From CAVPOO01 sp963707015 (GTDB lineage: Bacteria > Pseudomonadota > Gammaproteobacteria > Thiohalobacterales > Thiohalobacteraceae), in contig CAVPOO010000015.1 of the NCBI GenBank assembly GCA_963707015.1, forward strand, positions 372,001 through 436,000: a stretch of 64,000 nt of DNA, in the 5' to 3' direction. A model generated the notes under the pieces. That model saw only the letters and a list, made by a program, of their open reading frames with translations. It had not been told where the DNA came from and made no database searches. Positions 44,336-53,564 of the stretch are shown piece after piece (within the stretch, counting starts at the first letter, position 1; every line of letters begins with the position of its first letter). Both the position numbers and the translations under genes were made by a program.

Positions 44336-44422
44336 TTCCTGGACAAGCTGTGACCGAGCTGAAGACCGACGCCCGGTGGTATTGAAGAAACTCCGGTACG
44401 GAGTCTGTACAATCGTTCCCCC

Positions 44423-44959
44423 ATGAGCAGGACGAGTAAGGTACCGGTCATGGGGTTTGCTGCGTACAGCGGCACGGGTAAGACCACTTTGCTGAAACAG
44501 GTCATACCGGTGCTCCGTCAGCGTGGGTTGCGGGTCGGGATGATCAAACATGCGCATCACGGATTTGATATCGACACGCCAGGGAAGGACAGCTATGAGT
44601 TGCGCAAGGCAGGAGCTTTGCAGACGCTTGTTGCATCGAGTCGCCGCTTTGCGTTAATTGTGGAGCGGGAAGATGAACGGAGGCCACGGCTTGATGAGTT
44701 GATCGGCAGGCTGGATGCGACACAACTGGATATCATCCTGGTGGAAGGATTCCGGCACGTGCCGTTCCCTAAGATCGAGCTACACAGGCCTTCGCAGGGC
44801 AAACCACTACTTTTCCTCGAAGACGATTCCATCATCGCAATTGCCAGCGACGCACCTCTGGCTGTCCCTCCAGGCATTGACATGCTGGATCTCAATGACA
44901 TATCCGGTATTGCGGATTTTGTCATTCAGCACCAGGTGTCTTATCCAGCGCAAACCTAG
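44423..44959 (+). CDS. mobB: Molybdopterin-guanine dinucleotide biosynthesis protein MobB
   Basis: GTP-binding partner of MobA, 178 residues, normal length. P-loop AYSGTGKTTLLKQ near the N-terminus, then MIKHAHHGFDIDTPGKDS with the GKDS signature, and IILVEGFRHVPFPKIE. It closes the formate dehydrogenase cluster and is probably co-transcribed with the subunit genes across an 87-bp gap. Confidence 0.94.
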   Translation: MSRTSKVPVMGFAAYSGTGKTTLLKQVIPVLRQRGLRVGMIKHAHHGFDIDTPGKDSYELRKAGALQTLVASSRRFALIVEREDERRPRLDELIGRLDATQLDIILVEGFRHVPFPKIELHRPSQGKPLLFLEDDSIIAIASDAPLAVPPGIDMLDLNDISGIADFVIQHQVSYPAQT

Positions 44960-45165
44960 CTCGACTATCTCATCAGAACCGAAATAACCCAACGGCGCAG
45001 ACACACTGTCACCGCTCGATACACATCCAAACCAATAATTCGTCTGAGCGTTCGATCGCTTACGCAACAGCCGTTGCCTGCCTGGTGAGCTATTCAGGCT
45101 AGACCGCTGTATGTGCGATCTTGGGTGGGTCAGGAAGGCTACGGACAGGCTTGCGCCTGGATCAA

Positions 45166-45402
45166 TCAGGCCTCGTCATCAATCAGCGTGCCGATCATGT
45201 CATCGATGACGGAAAGCACCTTCGTCGAGGCGGATACCTGTAACTGATTTTCCTTAAGATCAACCAGCGCTTCGACCGTCGCGCCTGGATTTCTACTATT
45301 GACCTGGTCGGCGCCGGCAATTTTTTCGGCGTTGCGACGAACGCCTTCCATGCCACGTTGAATACCAATAAAGGCAAGGCTGGTCGCAGACTCAATCTTC
45401 AT
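45166..45402 (-). CDS. Small protein resembling flagellar rod C-terminal motifs
   Basis: A 78-residue protein, probably cytoplasmic or type III exported because no signal peptide is seen. MKIESATSLAFIGIQRG at the N-terminus and VSASTKVLSVIDDMIGTLID at the C-terminus recall the terminal helices of flagellar rod and hook proteins, which bundle together. GGGGA precedes its ATG. It lies 18 bp downstream of another small gene and is likely co-transcribed. No other flagellar gene is in the window. Confidence 0.7.
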   Translation of the reverse strand: MKIESATSLAFIGIQRGMEGVRRNAEKIAGADQVNSRNPGATVEALVDLKENQLQVSASTKVLSVIDDMIGTLIDDEA

Positions 45403-45420
45403 CGCAATTTCCCCGCTGGG

Positions 45421-45681
45421 TTAGGCGAAAATGTCCACAAGGCCACCGACATTTGTAAGGCGGTCTTGATCCGGTGCGCCTTCGTTGTCAGCGGCGCGTT
45501 CGTCATTCTGGCGTCCAGCGTCATGTCGGGCGTGTTCCTTGCTGCTGGTTTTCCGTGCGCTCGCCTCGGTATGGTGGGGCGCCTCAACGGGTCGGGGAGT
45601 CTGCTGGGGAGTGCCGGATTGTAGGGGTCGCGGTGTTTCCACCGGGAACTGCGAAATTGGTATGTTAGGATTGACGTTCAT
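45421..45681 (-). CDS. Small hydrophilic protein, unknown function
   Basis: An 86-residue protein of low complexity, rich in Pro, Thr, Glu, His and Arg, beginning MNVNPNIPISQFPVETPRP and ending RLTNVGGLVDIFA. No family is recognised. The ATG at 45681 has GAGGG at good distance; a longer in-frame start at 45756 seems less likely. It is probably co-transcribed with the following gene. The conserved-looking ends with an unstructured middle resemble small export partners or chaperones. Confidence 0.55.
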   Translation of the reverse strand: MNVNPNIPISQFPVETPRPLQSGTPQQTPRPVEAPHHTEASARKTSSKEHARHDAGRQNDERAADNEGAPDQDRLTNVGGLVDIFA

Positions 45682-45938
45682 GCCTAGTAACCCTCGGTGA
45701 TCTATGCGTTTTCCGCCATCGGCTCGTTTGGCTGGCGAATGGGCGGGGTCCATCACGCGGGTACCGGTTCCCTCATCTATTACTGGCGGCGAAAGGCATT
45801 GGTTCTTGAGTGACTTGCACGTGCTTTCGGCAAATCCCTATTGCCGCTATACTTTGCGCCCTGCCAGATGACCAGATCACGACGTCTGTCGCGGGATCTC
45901 GTCATTGCCCATGCAAGTTAAATCAGGGAGAAGCAACC

Positions 45939-46727
45939 GTGAGTGATCAAGACCGAACCTTTATGGCCACCTTCGTGGGCGTCCTCGGTGTACTGGTCGT
46001 GTTTGCCGTGGTCATCTATTTTGTGGCCCAAGCGATTGTTGGCGAGAAGTCGGAGAGTCTTGCCGAGAATCCCATGCTGGCGAAAGGTATACGCGAGAAC
46101 ATCAAGCCCGTCGGTCAGGTTACGCTTGCGGACCAAGCAGCCCCTGCTCCGCCCCCGGCAGCGACTAGTGGTCAGGCTCGTTCAGGAAAGGCAGTGTACG
46201 AGGTGTCCTGTCTGGCCTGTCATGGTGCGGGTGTAGCTGGCGCACCCAAGGTCGGCGATGCGGCGGCATGGGAATCGCGTGCCAGACAGGGTATGGCAAC
46301 GCTCTTCGAGCATGCGACGAAGGGTTTGAATGCCATGCCGGCGATGGGGACCTGTGCGGACTGCTCAGAGGCGGAGCTACAGGCTGCGATCTCGTATATG
46401 CTGGATCAGACGGGTGTTCAGGTTGCCGGCGATTCCGCGAAGGCAGTGGTGGTACCTAAGCCCGACCAAGCATCCGGTTTAGATCTCGAACACGGAAAAC
46501 AGATTGTCCAATCGTCCTGCTTTGCATGCCATGGTACGGGCGCGGCGGGTGCCCCCAAGATTGGCGACAAGGCCGCATGGGCGCCGCGTATCGCGCAAGG
46601 GCGGGAAACCTTGCTTACCCATTCAATCCAGGGGTTGCGTGCAATGCCACCGCGCGGCGCTTGCATGACTTGCAGCGATGATGACTTGAAGGCGGCGATA
46701 GACTACATGATTTCACAAATTCAGTAA
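45939..46727 (+). CDS. Membrane-anchored double cytochrome c5
   Basis: A 262-residue protein with one N-terminal membrane helix (about residues 9-33) that anchors two cytochrome c5 modules in the periplasm. Haem sites are CLACH and CFACH. Each module also has the c5-type disulfide (GTCADCSEAEL and GACMTCSDDDL) and a Met ligand (NAMPAMG, RAMPPRG). The halves are clearly duplicated (APKVGDAAAW versus APKIGDKAAW). It likely carries electrons between quinol-oxidising complexes and oxidases. GTG start with GGGAG upstream; the terminator at 46753 follows. Confidence 0.9.
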   Translation: MSDQDRTFMATFVGVLGVLVVFAVVIYFVAQAIVGEKSESLAENPMLAKGIRENIKPVGQVTLADQAAPAPPPAATSGQARSGKAVYEVSCLACHGAGVAGAPKVGDAAAWESRARQGMATLFEHATKGLNAMPAMGTCADCSEAELQAAISYMLDQTGVQVAGDSAKAVVVPKPDQASGLDLEHGKQIVQSSCFACHGTGAAGAPKIGDKAAWAPRIAQGRETLLTHSIQGLRAMPPRGACMTCSDDDLKAAIDYMISQIQ

Positions 46728-46752
46728 GCTGCTACGAAGCAGATCGATCAGG

Positions 46753-46783
46753 CAGGAAAGGCCGCTATAAGCGGCCTTTCCTG
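46753..46783. terminator. Bidirectional terminator between cytochrome c5 and rep
   Basis: A perfect 13-bp stem (CAGGAAAGGCCGC with GCGGCCTTTCCTG) and a 5-base loop between the convergent cytochrome gene and rep gene. The T run is short. Confidence 0.75.
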
Positions 46784-46905
46784 CGCAGATTTGGTGGGCT
46801 GTAAAAAGAGTCTGACGGACCACCCAAGATACTGTTCCTTGGCCTCTTCTGCATACCAGGTTACGCGTGGTGGTGTGCCGAGAGCAGACAACACACCCTT
46901 CCTGT

Positions 46906-48921
46906 TCAGGAAAGCAAATCGCGCAGATTCTCGAGATGTGCGCGACCTCGTGTCTGACGCTCTACAGGGTCCGTCGTTTCTTTGTCGTTGATCCATTCCA
47001 CATCATCTTCCGGTAGTTCAGAGAGAAATCGGCTGGGCTCACAGGGTTGCCACGTTCCGCCCCGCTTACGGCGATTGGCAAAACTGACGGTCAGGGCTTT
47101 CTGGGCGCGCGTGATACCGACATAGGCGAGTCGCCGCTCTTCTTCGATGGCATCGTCTGCGACACTGCTCCGGTGTGGAAGGATGTTTTCTTCCATGCCC
47201 ACCAGAAAGACATAGGGGAATTCAAGACCCTTTGCAGCATGCAGGGTCATCAGGTGAACCGCATTGTCTTCCGCCTTGTCCCGATCGCGATCGAGAATAT
47301 CCATCAGCCGAAGTCGATTGACAAGTTCGCACAGCGTCAGCCCTACAGCGGATTGCTGCGCCATATGTGTCAGCCAGGCCACCAGGTCCTCAACGTTTTG
47401 CCAGCGGCGGGCCGCATCATCCGGATTCGGGCTGGTGTCTTCCAGCCACTGTCGATAGCGAATGTCAACAAGCAGATCAGTTACGGTTTCGACAGATTCG
47501 CAGCCCTTTGCACGATTTCCGTGCTTCGCAACCCACTCCGCAAACTCACGAAGGCGTTTCTGCGAGCGTGCTGGCAGATAGCCACCCAGTGCAGGATCGA
47601 GGCTGGCAGTCAGCAATCCCAGTTCATGGCGTGCCGCGAACTGGCCAAGTTTTTCCAGTGTTACCGCTCCCAGTTCGCGCCGCGGTGTATTCACGATGCG
47701 GAGAAAAGCCTGATCATCATGTGCGTTGACGAGCAGGCGCAGGTAGGCGAGGATGTCCTTGATTTCACTATATTCGAAGAATGAAAGGCCTCCGCTCATG
47801 TGGTACGAAATTCCGTGCTCACGCAGCACCCGTTCGAACGGCCGGGATTGATGATTGCCGCGGTAAAGAATCGCATAGTCACCCTCTCGCATCCTGGACA
47901 TGAATCTGTGATGAAGTAACTCGGATACCACTCGCTCTGCCTCGTGGTCAGGATCCTTGCAGGCTATAATTCTTGTGGCTGATCCGTAGCCTAACTCGCT
48001 CCACAGCCGCTTCGTCAAGACATGTGGATTGCGGGCTATCAGCTCATTGGCACACCTGAGGATGCAGCCAGTGGACCGGTAGTTCTGCTCGAGTTTGATA
48101 ATCGTCAGATCAGGATAATCTACCTTTAGCCGCTCGAGGTTATCCGGTCTTGCACCCCGCCATGCATAAATGGACTGGTCGTCGTCACCCACGACGGTCA
48201 GGTGTGCGGCGTCGCCAACAATAACTTTTACCAGCTCGTATTGCGCCAGATTGGTGTCCTGATACTCGTCAACGAGAAGATAGCGGATCTTGGATTGCCA
48301 GTGTGCGAGGACGGCTTCGTTGGCGCGGAGAAGCTGAACAGGCTGAAGAATCAGATCATCAAAATCAACTGTATTGTAGGCCTTGAGATGGCGCTGGTAT
48401 TCGGCGTAAAGCTGAGCCATGGCCAGCCCATGGTCATCTTCCGCAGTTTCAATGGCATACCTGGGTGTGGTCAGATCGTTTTTCCAGCTCGAGATCTGAT
48501 GTCGGGTGATGCCGGCATCGATCCGTAAGCGCGACTTTCTCACCAGATCATCAAGTAGCTGGCTGCTGTCCTGGCTGTCAAAGATGGAAAAGCCTCGTTT
48601 GAATCCCAGGTGTCTGCCGTCGCGGCGCAGGATATTCATTCCCAGCGCATGGAAAGTGGATATCGTAAGGCCTTTGCAGGGATTGGTCTGAAGCAGCGCA
48701 CGCACGCGGTCCTGCATTTCACGTGCAGCCTTGTTAGTGAAGGTGACAGCCGTAATACGATCTGCCGCAACCCCCGCATCGATCAAATGCACGATCTTGT
48801 AAGTGATAACCCTGGTCTTGCCGCTTCCGGCGCCTGCGAGGACCAGGAGTGGGCCATCCATATGGCGCACCGCCGCGCGTTGCTGGGGATTCAGGCGAGA
48901 CACGGATGGGTTTGTCTGCAT
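46906..48921 (-). CDS. rep: ATP-dependent DNA helicase Rep (UvrD/Rep family)
   Basis: Superfamily 1A helicase that helps forks past blocks, 671 residues, normal length. Helicase motifs appear in order: LNPQQRAAV, AGAGSGKT (Walker A), VTFTNKAAREM, VDEYQD (Walker B), VVGDDDQSIYAWRGA, LEQNYRS, MTLHAAKGLEF and ERRLAYVGITRAQ. It stands alone on the minus strand between the terminator at 46753 and the membrane protein at 49153. Confidence 0.95.
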   Translation of the reverse strand: MQTNPSVSRLNPQQRAAVRHMDGPLLVLAGAGSGKTRVITYKIVHLIDAGVAADRITAVTFTNKAAREMQDRVRALLQTNPCKGLTISTFHALGMNILRRDGRHLGFKRGFSIFDSQDSSQLLDDLVRKSRLRIDAGITRHQISSWKNDLTTPRYAIETAEDDHGLAMAQLYAEYQRHLKAYNTVDFDDLILQPVQLLRANEAVLAHWQSKIRYLLVDEYQDTNLAQYELVKVIVGDAAHLTVVGDDDQSIYAWRGARPDNLERLKVDYPDLTIIKLEQNYRSTGCILRCANELIARNPHVLTKRLWSELGYGSATRIIACKDPDHEAERVVSELLHHRFMSRMREGDYAILYRGNHQSRPFERVLREHGISYHMSGGLSFFEYSEIKDILAYLRLLVNAHDDQAFLRIVNTPRRELGAVTLEKLGQFAARHELGLLTASLDPALGGYLPARSQKRLREFAEWVAKHGNRAKGCESVETVTDLLVDIRYRQWLEDTSPNPDDAARRWQNVEDLVAWLTHMAQQSAVGLTLCELVNRLRLMDILDRDRDKAEDNAVHLMTLHAAKGLEFPYVFLVGMEENILPHRSSVADDAIEEERRLAYVGITRAQKALTVSFANRRKRGGTWQPCEPSRFLSELPEDDVEWINDKETTDPVERQTRGRAHLENLRDLLS

Positions 48922-49152
48922 GCTCGTGGAATTCTACCCACTGCGTCGGTCGAGTGAAACCGCCTGTTCAGGTTCATCCAAGCGTGACGCGGCTCTCGGT
49001 CGTGTGCATTCCTGACTCGTAACTGGGTGAGTGCGGACAGCTTTGTGATCCGTTTCGCATTCAGCTGGCCCAGCTTCCTGATATCAAAATAAAGAAAAAC
49101 GAGGGTGAGCTTACGCTGGGCAAACCCCGAATATCAACGAGAGGTGTCGATC

Positions 49153-50700
49153 ATGTTGGAGTTACCACATCAATTCCAGGCGCAGGATGCCCTGGATGTT
49201 GTGGCACGGAAGCTGAATCGCCTGCCCAAGGCGTTGTTTGATAACAGTCCTCGCGTCTATTTTGCTGCCGCGGCTGCAATCGTGCTCACCGGCATGCTGT
49301 TCTTGCTTTCCTTCCCGGCAGTGGCGGCCTATGCACTTGCCGTACTGGTGAGTCGCTTAGTCGACGGCCAGGCATCGCCCCTGTCATGGCAATTTGCGGT
49401 TATGGCGCTAATTGCTGCTGGTGGGCTGTGGGTAACGGCGTTTCTAGTGCAGGTCAAACCGAGAACGGCCGGGGGGCGCAAGCTGAGCCCGGACGAGGGG
49501 GGCGAGTTGCGAGAGCTGGTGTCACAGCTGCGTAAGCGGTATCGGGCGCCGGCAATCGCATCGTTCACTGTTACAGAACGATGTTCGGTCGATGTCAGGC
49601 GAGTGCCTTTAGGTGGCATCCCGCTTGTCTTTCGTAACCATTTGGAAATCGGTTTGCCCGTATTACTTTCACTGTCACCGGCTCATTTTGAGGGGCTGCT
49701 CGCTGGAAAAATCGGCCAACTTTCCAGCCGGCATGACAAATGGTCGGGCTGGTTGAGCTCTCAGTGCGAGGTGTGGTCTCTGCATCGAAGTGTCGGAATG
49801 CAGAACCGGAATTTTCCAGCGTTTGTGCTTGGCGCCTTGACGGCTTGGTTCGTACCCCTGCTTGCGTGGTTCTCGAGGTGTGCTGTACGCCGGTATCGCC
49901 TGGAATTCGACCGGTACGCCCACGACCTCCTGAGTGCCCAGGATCTGTCCGACATGATTGCGATCTGTGTTGTTGTAGAGCGCTATCTGGAGGAGCGCTA
50001 TTGGCCAACGATCTACAAGGCCGCTGATCGCGTGGCGGAGCCAGCCTTCATGCCCTACGCCAATCTGGAGCAGATCCTCAAGCACAAACTCGAAGATCAG
50101 GACGTGCAGCGCTGGTTGCGGGAGGCAATGTCGGTTCCCGATGATGGTATATCGGAAACGCCGGTGCTGCGGGCAAGGCTCGAAGAAATCGGCCAAGACA
50201 GAATTGGATGGCCGGTCATCGCTGCTGAAACGGCCTGTCACCGCTACCTGGGGCAATCGGCGCGTGCAATTGTGGCAGATCAAGACCGAACCTGGATAGA
50301 GCGAAATCGCGCGGATTGGAAGAAGTCTTTCGACCAGAGCCAGGATGATCGAAATCGGCTCCGGGCGCTCAGTATGAAGCTGGAGCGTGCGCCGTTACAT
50401 GGGAGGGATGCCATGACCTATGCCGTTCTTAGCAAGAAATTCTGTGATCGGGACGATGCGGTGCACGCCTACAGGAGGATTCTCGAGATAAATCCAGACG
50501 ATGCGCGTATTCAATTTGGCGCTGGCAAGTATCTCGTTAGTGTCGGTGACTCTAGTGGCGTAAAGGCGCTGGAGAAGGCAATGGAGCTTGACAAGCAGTA
50601 TGTGGATCCTGCCTGCCGTCTGATTTCCGAGTTCGAGGCGCACAACCGCAGGGAGGCATCAGTGAGCAAAGCCGTTAGGTCGTGGGCGAAGGCGGGTTAG
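49153..50700 (+). CDS. Membrane protein resembling an inactivated M48 peptidase, with C-terminal TPR-like part
   Basis: A 515-residue protein. Two N-terminal membrane helices (about residues 35-58 and 75-100) are followed by a domain whose layout resembles M48 metallopeptidases: a helix at the HExxH position (AHFEGLLAGKIGQLSSRHD) then a third membrane helix and a downstream helix DRYAHDLLSAQDLSD. The expected HExxH is replaced by AGKIG, so zinc catalysis is unlikely. The last 100 residues contain a TPR-like pair (AVHAYRRILEINPDDARI, GVKALEKAMELD). GAGAGGTG precedes the ATG. The role is unknown and the M48 relation is inferred from layout. Confidence 0.6.
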   Translation: MLELPHQFQAQDALDVVARKLNRLPKALFDNSPRVYFAAAAAIVLTGMLFLLSFPAVAAYALAVLVSRLVDGQASPLSWQFAVMALIAAGGLWVTAFLVQVKPRTAGGRKLSPDEGGELRELVSQLRKRYRAPAIASFTVTERCSVDVRRVPLGGIPLVFRNHLEIGLPVLLSLSPAHFEGLLAGKIGQLSSRHDKWSGWLSSQCEVWSLHRSVGMQNRNFPAFVLGALTAWFVPLLAWFSRCAVRRYRLEFDRYAHDLLSAQDLSDMIAICVVVERYLEERYWPTIYKAADRVAEPAFMPYANLEQILKHKLEDQDVQRWLREAMSVPDDGISETPVLRARLEEIGQDRIGWPVIAAETACHRYLGQSARAIVADQDRTWIERNRADWKKSFDQSQDDRNRLRALSMKLERAPLHGRDAMTYAVLSKKFCDRDDAVHAYRRILEINPDDARIQFGAGKYLVSVGDSSGVKALEKAMELDKQYVDPACRLISEFEAHNRREASVSKAVRSWAKAG

Positions 50701-50979
50701 TCTGCTGCACGTAGTCGTAGAGCCGTGAGCTTGTCTGGGGATTTTGGGGCTGGCTTTACACGCGCGGTGCCATCCGTTCGCAAGTTATATCGCCGGTCCG
50801 TTGTCGTTACGGCGTGTGCCATACAAGACCATCGGATCTATCGTTGCCTATTGCATTCAGGCGCTGGTTCGGCCACGCGCGGGGCTTATCGTCCACCATG
50901 ACCGCGCCAGGACGCGGAATACGGGCAGTTTTTTCAGCCCGCACTGCATTGCCAGATCGGCGGTGGATGGAGTCGCCCG

Positions 50980-53100
50980 TTACACGTTGCCATAGCGCTC
51001 GGCGTCACCCAGCCAGCGGCGAATCAGGGGCGCTATGCGATCGGGATATTCGCTGAGCAATCGTTCCGCCGTATGGCTCACAGCGTCGAGCATTTTCTGA
51101 TCCCGCATAAGATCCGCAATGCGGAGGTTGAGCATCCCTGTCTGGCGTGTGCCCAGGACTTCCCCGGGTCCGCGCAGTTCGAGGTCCTTGCGCGCAATTG
51201 CAAATCCGTCGGTCGTTTCGCGAAGAATACTCAGTCGAGTCCGAGCAATCCGCGACAAGGGGCTGCGGTACATAAGTACACAGTTACTCTGAAGGGTACC
51301 CCTCCCGACGCGGCCCCGCAGCTGATGCAGCTGTGCCAGCCCCAAACGTTCTGCGTTCTCGATGATCATGAGTGAAGCGTTGGGTACATCGACACCAACT
51401 TCAATCACGGTGGTGGCCACAAGAAGGTCAACGGCTCCCCGGCTAAACTCTGCCATGACCTTCTCTTTGTCTTGCGCCTTCATACGTCCATGAATCAGTC
51501 CCACATGCAGATTGGAGAGAGCCTCACCAAGTTGTGATGCAGTATCTTCTGCCGCCTGGCATTGCAGGGCCTCCGATTCTTCGATAAGCGTACACACCCA
51601 GTAGGCCTGACGTTTCCTTGCGCATGCGTCACGGACACGCTGAATTACTTCGGCGCGGCGCTGATCGCATATGGCTACCGTTGTAACCGGAGTGCGCCCA
51701 GGCGGTAGCTCGTCGATGACCGACAGATCAAGATCGGCGTAAAATGTCATCGCCAAGGTCCGCGGTATGGGTGTGGCGGTCATGGTGAGCTGGTGGGGAC
51801 GGACATCATGCTGCGCTCCCTTGTCGCGTAATGCCAGCCGTTGGTGCACACCGAAACGATGTTGCTCGTCTATGATAATGAGGCCAAGACGGGCAAACCT
51901 AACGTCATCCTGAAATAGGGCATGCGTACCGACAATAAGCAGCGGGTTTCCCTGGGCGATGTCTTTAAGCAATTCAGTACGTATGTTGCCCTTGGTCTTT
52001 CCGGTGATCCAGACTGTGCGGACAGAGAGAGGCGAAAACCACGCTTGAAAACCTCGAAAGTGCTGCTCGGCGAGTAGTTCGGTGGGTGCCATGACAGCGA
52101 CCTGCCAGCCGGCTTCAATTGCCTGCAGCGCCGCGAGCGCGGCAACAACCGTTTTGCCAGAACCCACATCCCCTTGTACCAGTCGCATCATGGGATGGTT
52201 GCGGCCTAGGTCGGTAGCTATTTCCACAGCTACTTTCTCTTGCGCTTGTGTCAGTGCAAATGACAAGAGTTTCCTGAACCGTTCGGCCAGCATGCCGGTA
52301 CCTCGCAGAACGGGAGCTGCATATATGCGCGCCTTATGCCGCAAGATGCGCAGGCTGAGATGATGGGCCAGCAGTTCCTCGAACGCCAGCCGTTGCTGGG
52401 ACGGATGGAGCCTGTTCTCCAGAACTTGCATGGAAACGCCCGGTGGGGGGCGATGCACAAATCTAACCGCGGAGCCGAGGTCTGGTAATCCGTGTTTCCG
52501 GAGAATCTCATCCGGTAACCATTCACAGAGCAACCGGTTTTCCGCGCCCTGCTCTTGCAGGTACCGGAGTGCTTGTTCCGTAAGGCTGCGCAAGGTGCGT
52601 TGATGGACGCCCTCCGTCGTCGGATAGACCGGCGTGAGATGATCCTCGACTTTCAGAAGGTTGCCGGGATGGATGCGCTGATATTCCGGGTGGACCATCT
52701 CCAGCGTGGACGTACCGGTACGGACTTCGCCGAAACAGCGCAGCCTGGCGCCATGTTCGAAGCTTGCCTGCTGGGCTGCGGAAAAATGGAAAAAGCGTAA
52801 GGTCAGATGTCCCGTTCCGTCGCTCAGGCGTACTAGGAGCATGCGCCTGCGGGTGTATGTGATTTCTGCCAGTTCCACATCGGCTTCCACAACTGCTTGA
52901 GACCCGGGGTGTAACGAACCAATCGGCACTGTACGGGTCCGGTCCTGGTAGCGTGTCGGGAGGTGAAACAGCAGGTCCTGGATTGTGCCAATGCCAAGTT
53001 TAGCGAGGCGCTGTGCGACCCGTGGCCCGACACCGGTGAGCACCGTTACCGGAAGCCGGTCCAGCGTTGGGGACGGATGGGCAGCGTGAACTGACACCAT
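50980..53100 (-). CDS. recG: ATP-dependent DNA helicase RecG
   Basis: Fork-reversal and Holliday-junction branch-migration helicase, 706 residues, full length. The N-terminal wedge/OB domain includes TGVGPRVAQRLAKLGI and DLLFHLPTRYQDR. Helicase motifs are VQGDVGSGKTVVAA (Walker A), APTELLAEQH, IIDEQHRFGV (DEQH box), TMTATPIPRTLA, DVPNASLMII and QLRGRVGRG. It is the last gene of the yicC-gmk-rpoZ-spoT-ridA-recG strand; a 32-bp gap separates it from ridA. Confidence 0.97.
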   Translation of the reverse strand: MVSVHAAHPSPTLDRLPVTVLTGVGPRVAQRLAKLGIGTIQDLLFHLPTRYQDRTRTVPIGSLHPGSQAVVEADVELAEITYTRRRMLLVRLSDGTGHLTLRFFHFSAAQQASFEHGARLRCFGEVRTGTSTLEMVHPEYQRIHPGNLLKVEDHLTPVYPTTEGVHQRTLRSLTEQALRYLQEQGAENRLLCEWLPDEILRKHGLPDLGSAVRFVHRPPPGVSMQVLENRLHPSQQRLAFEELLAHHLSLRILRHKARIYAAPVLRGTGMLAERFRKLLSFALTQAQEKVAVEIATDLGRNHPMMRLVQGDVGSGKTVVAALAALQAIEAGWQVAVMAPTELLAEQHFRGFQAWFSPLSVRTVWITGKTKGNIRTELLKDIAQGNPLLIVGTHALFQDDVRFARLGLIIIDEQHRFGVHQRLALRDKGAQHDVRPHQLTMTATPIPRTLAMTFYADLDLSVIDELPPGRTPVTTVAICDQRRAEVIQRVRDACARKRQAYWVCTLIEESEALQCQAAEDTASQLGEALSNLHVGLIHGRMKAQDKEKVMAEFSRGAVDLLVATTVIEVGVDVPNASLMIIENAERLGLAQLHQLRGRVGRGTLQSNCVLMYRSPLSRIARTRLSILRETTDGFAIARKDLELRGPGEVLGTRQTGMLNLRIADLMRDQKMLDAVSHTAERLLSEYPDRIAPLIRRWLGDAERYGNV

Positions 53101-53132
53101 ATCAGTTCGGTGATCTCGGGCAGCTTTTTGTT

Positions 53133-53531
53133 TCAGCCGCCCAGCGTCATGATGGCGTCGATTTCTACCGCTGCACCTCGCGGCAGCGCTGCAACGCCAA
53201 CCGCAGCGCGCGCGGGATAGGGCTGTGCGAAATACTCTGCCATCACGGTATTCACCAACGGGAAGTAGCTCAGATCAGTTAGAAAGACATTCAGTTTTAC
53301 GACATTGGCCAGGGAGCCACCGGCGGCGCTGCAGACAGCACTCAGGTTGTCGAATACCTGTCGGGTCTGGGCCCGCATATCACCCTCAACCAGTTCCATG
53401 GTCTCCGGTAGCAATGGAATCTGACCGGATAAATATACCGTTCCACCGCTTTGCATCGCTTGGGAATAGGTTCCGATCGCTTGCGGTGCATTGTCTGTTT
53501 GAATTGCTTGTCGTGCCACTATTCTCTCCAT
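53133..53531 (-). CDS. ridA: RidA family enamine/imine deaminase
   Basis: Hydrolyses reactive 2-aminoacrylate and related imines, 132 residues, normal length. Family pattern: GTYSQAMQSGGTVYLSGQIPL, ANVVKLNVFLTDLSYFP, and YPARAAVGVAALPRGAAVEID with the catalytic Arg. It is between spoT and recG, a conserved neighbourhood in pseudomonads. Confidence 0.94.
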   Translation of the reverse strand: MERIVARQAIQTDNAPQAIGTYSQAMQSGGTVYLSGQIPLLPETMELVEGDMRAQTRQVFDNLSAVCSAAGGSLANVVKLNVFLTDLSYFPLVNTVMAEYFAQPYPARAAVGVAALPRGAAVEIDAIMTLGG

Positions 53532-53564
53532 GCGGTATCCCCAGGAATGTTTGAATTTGTAGTA

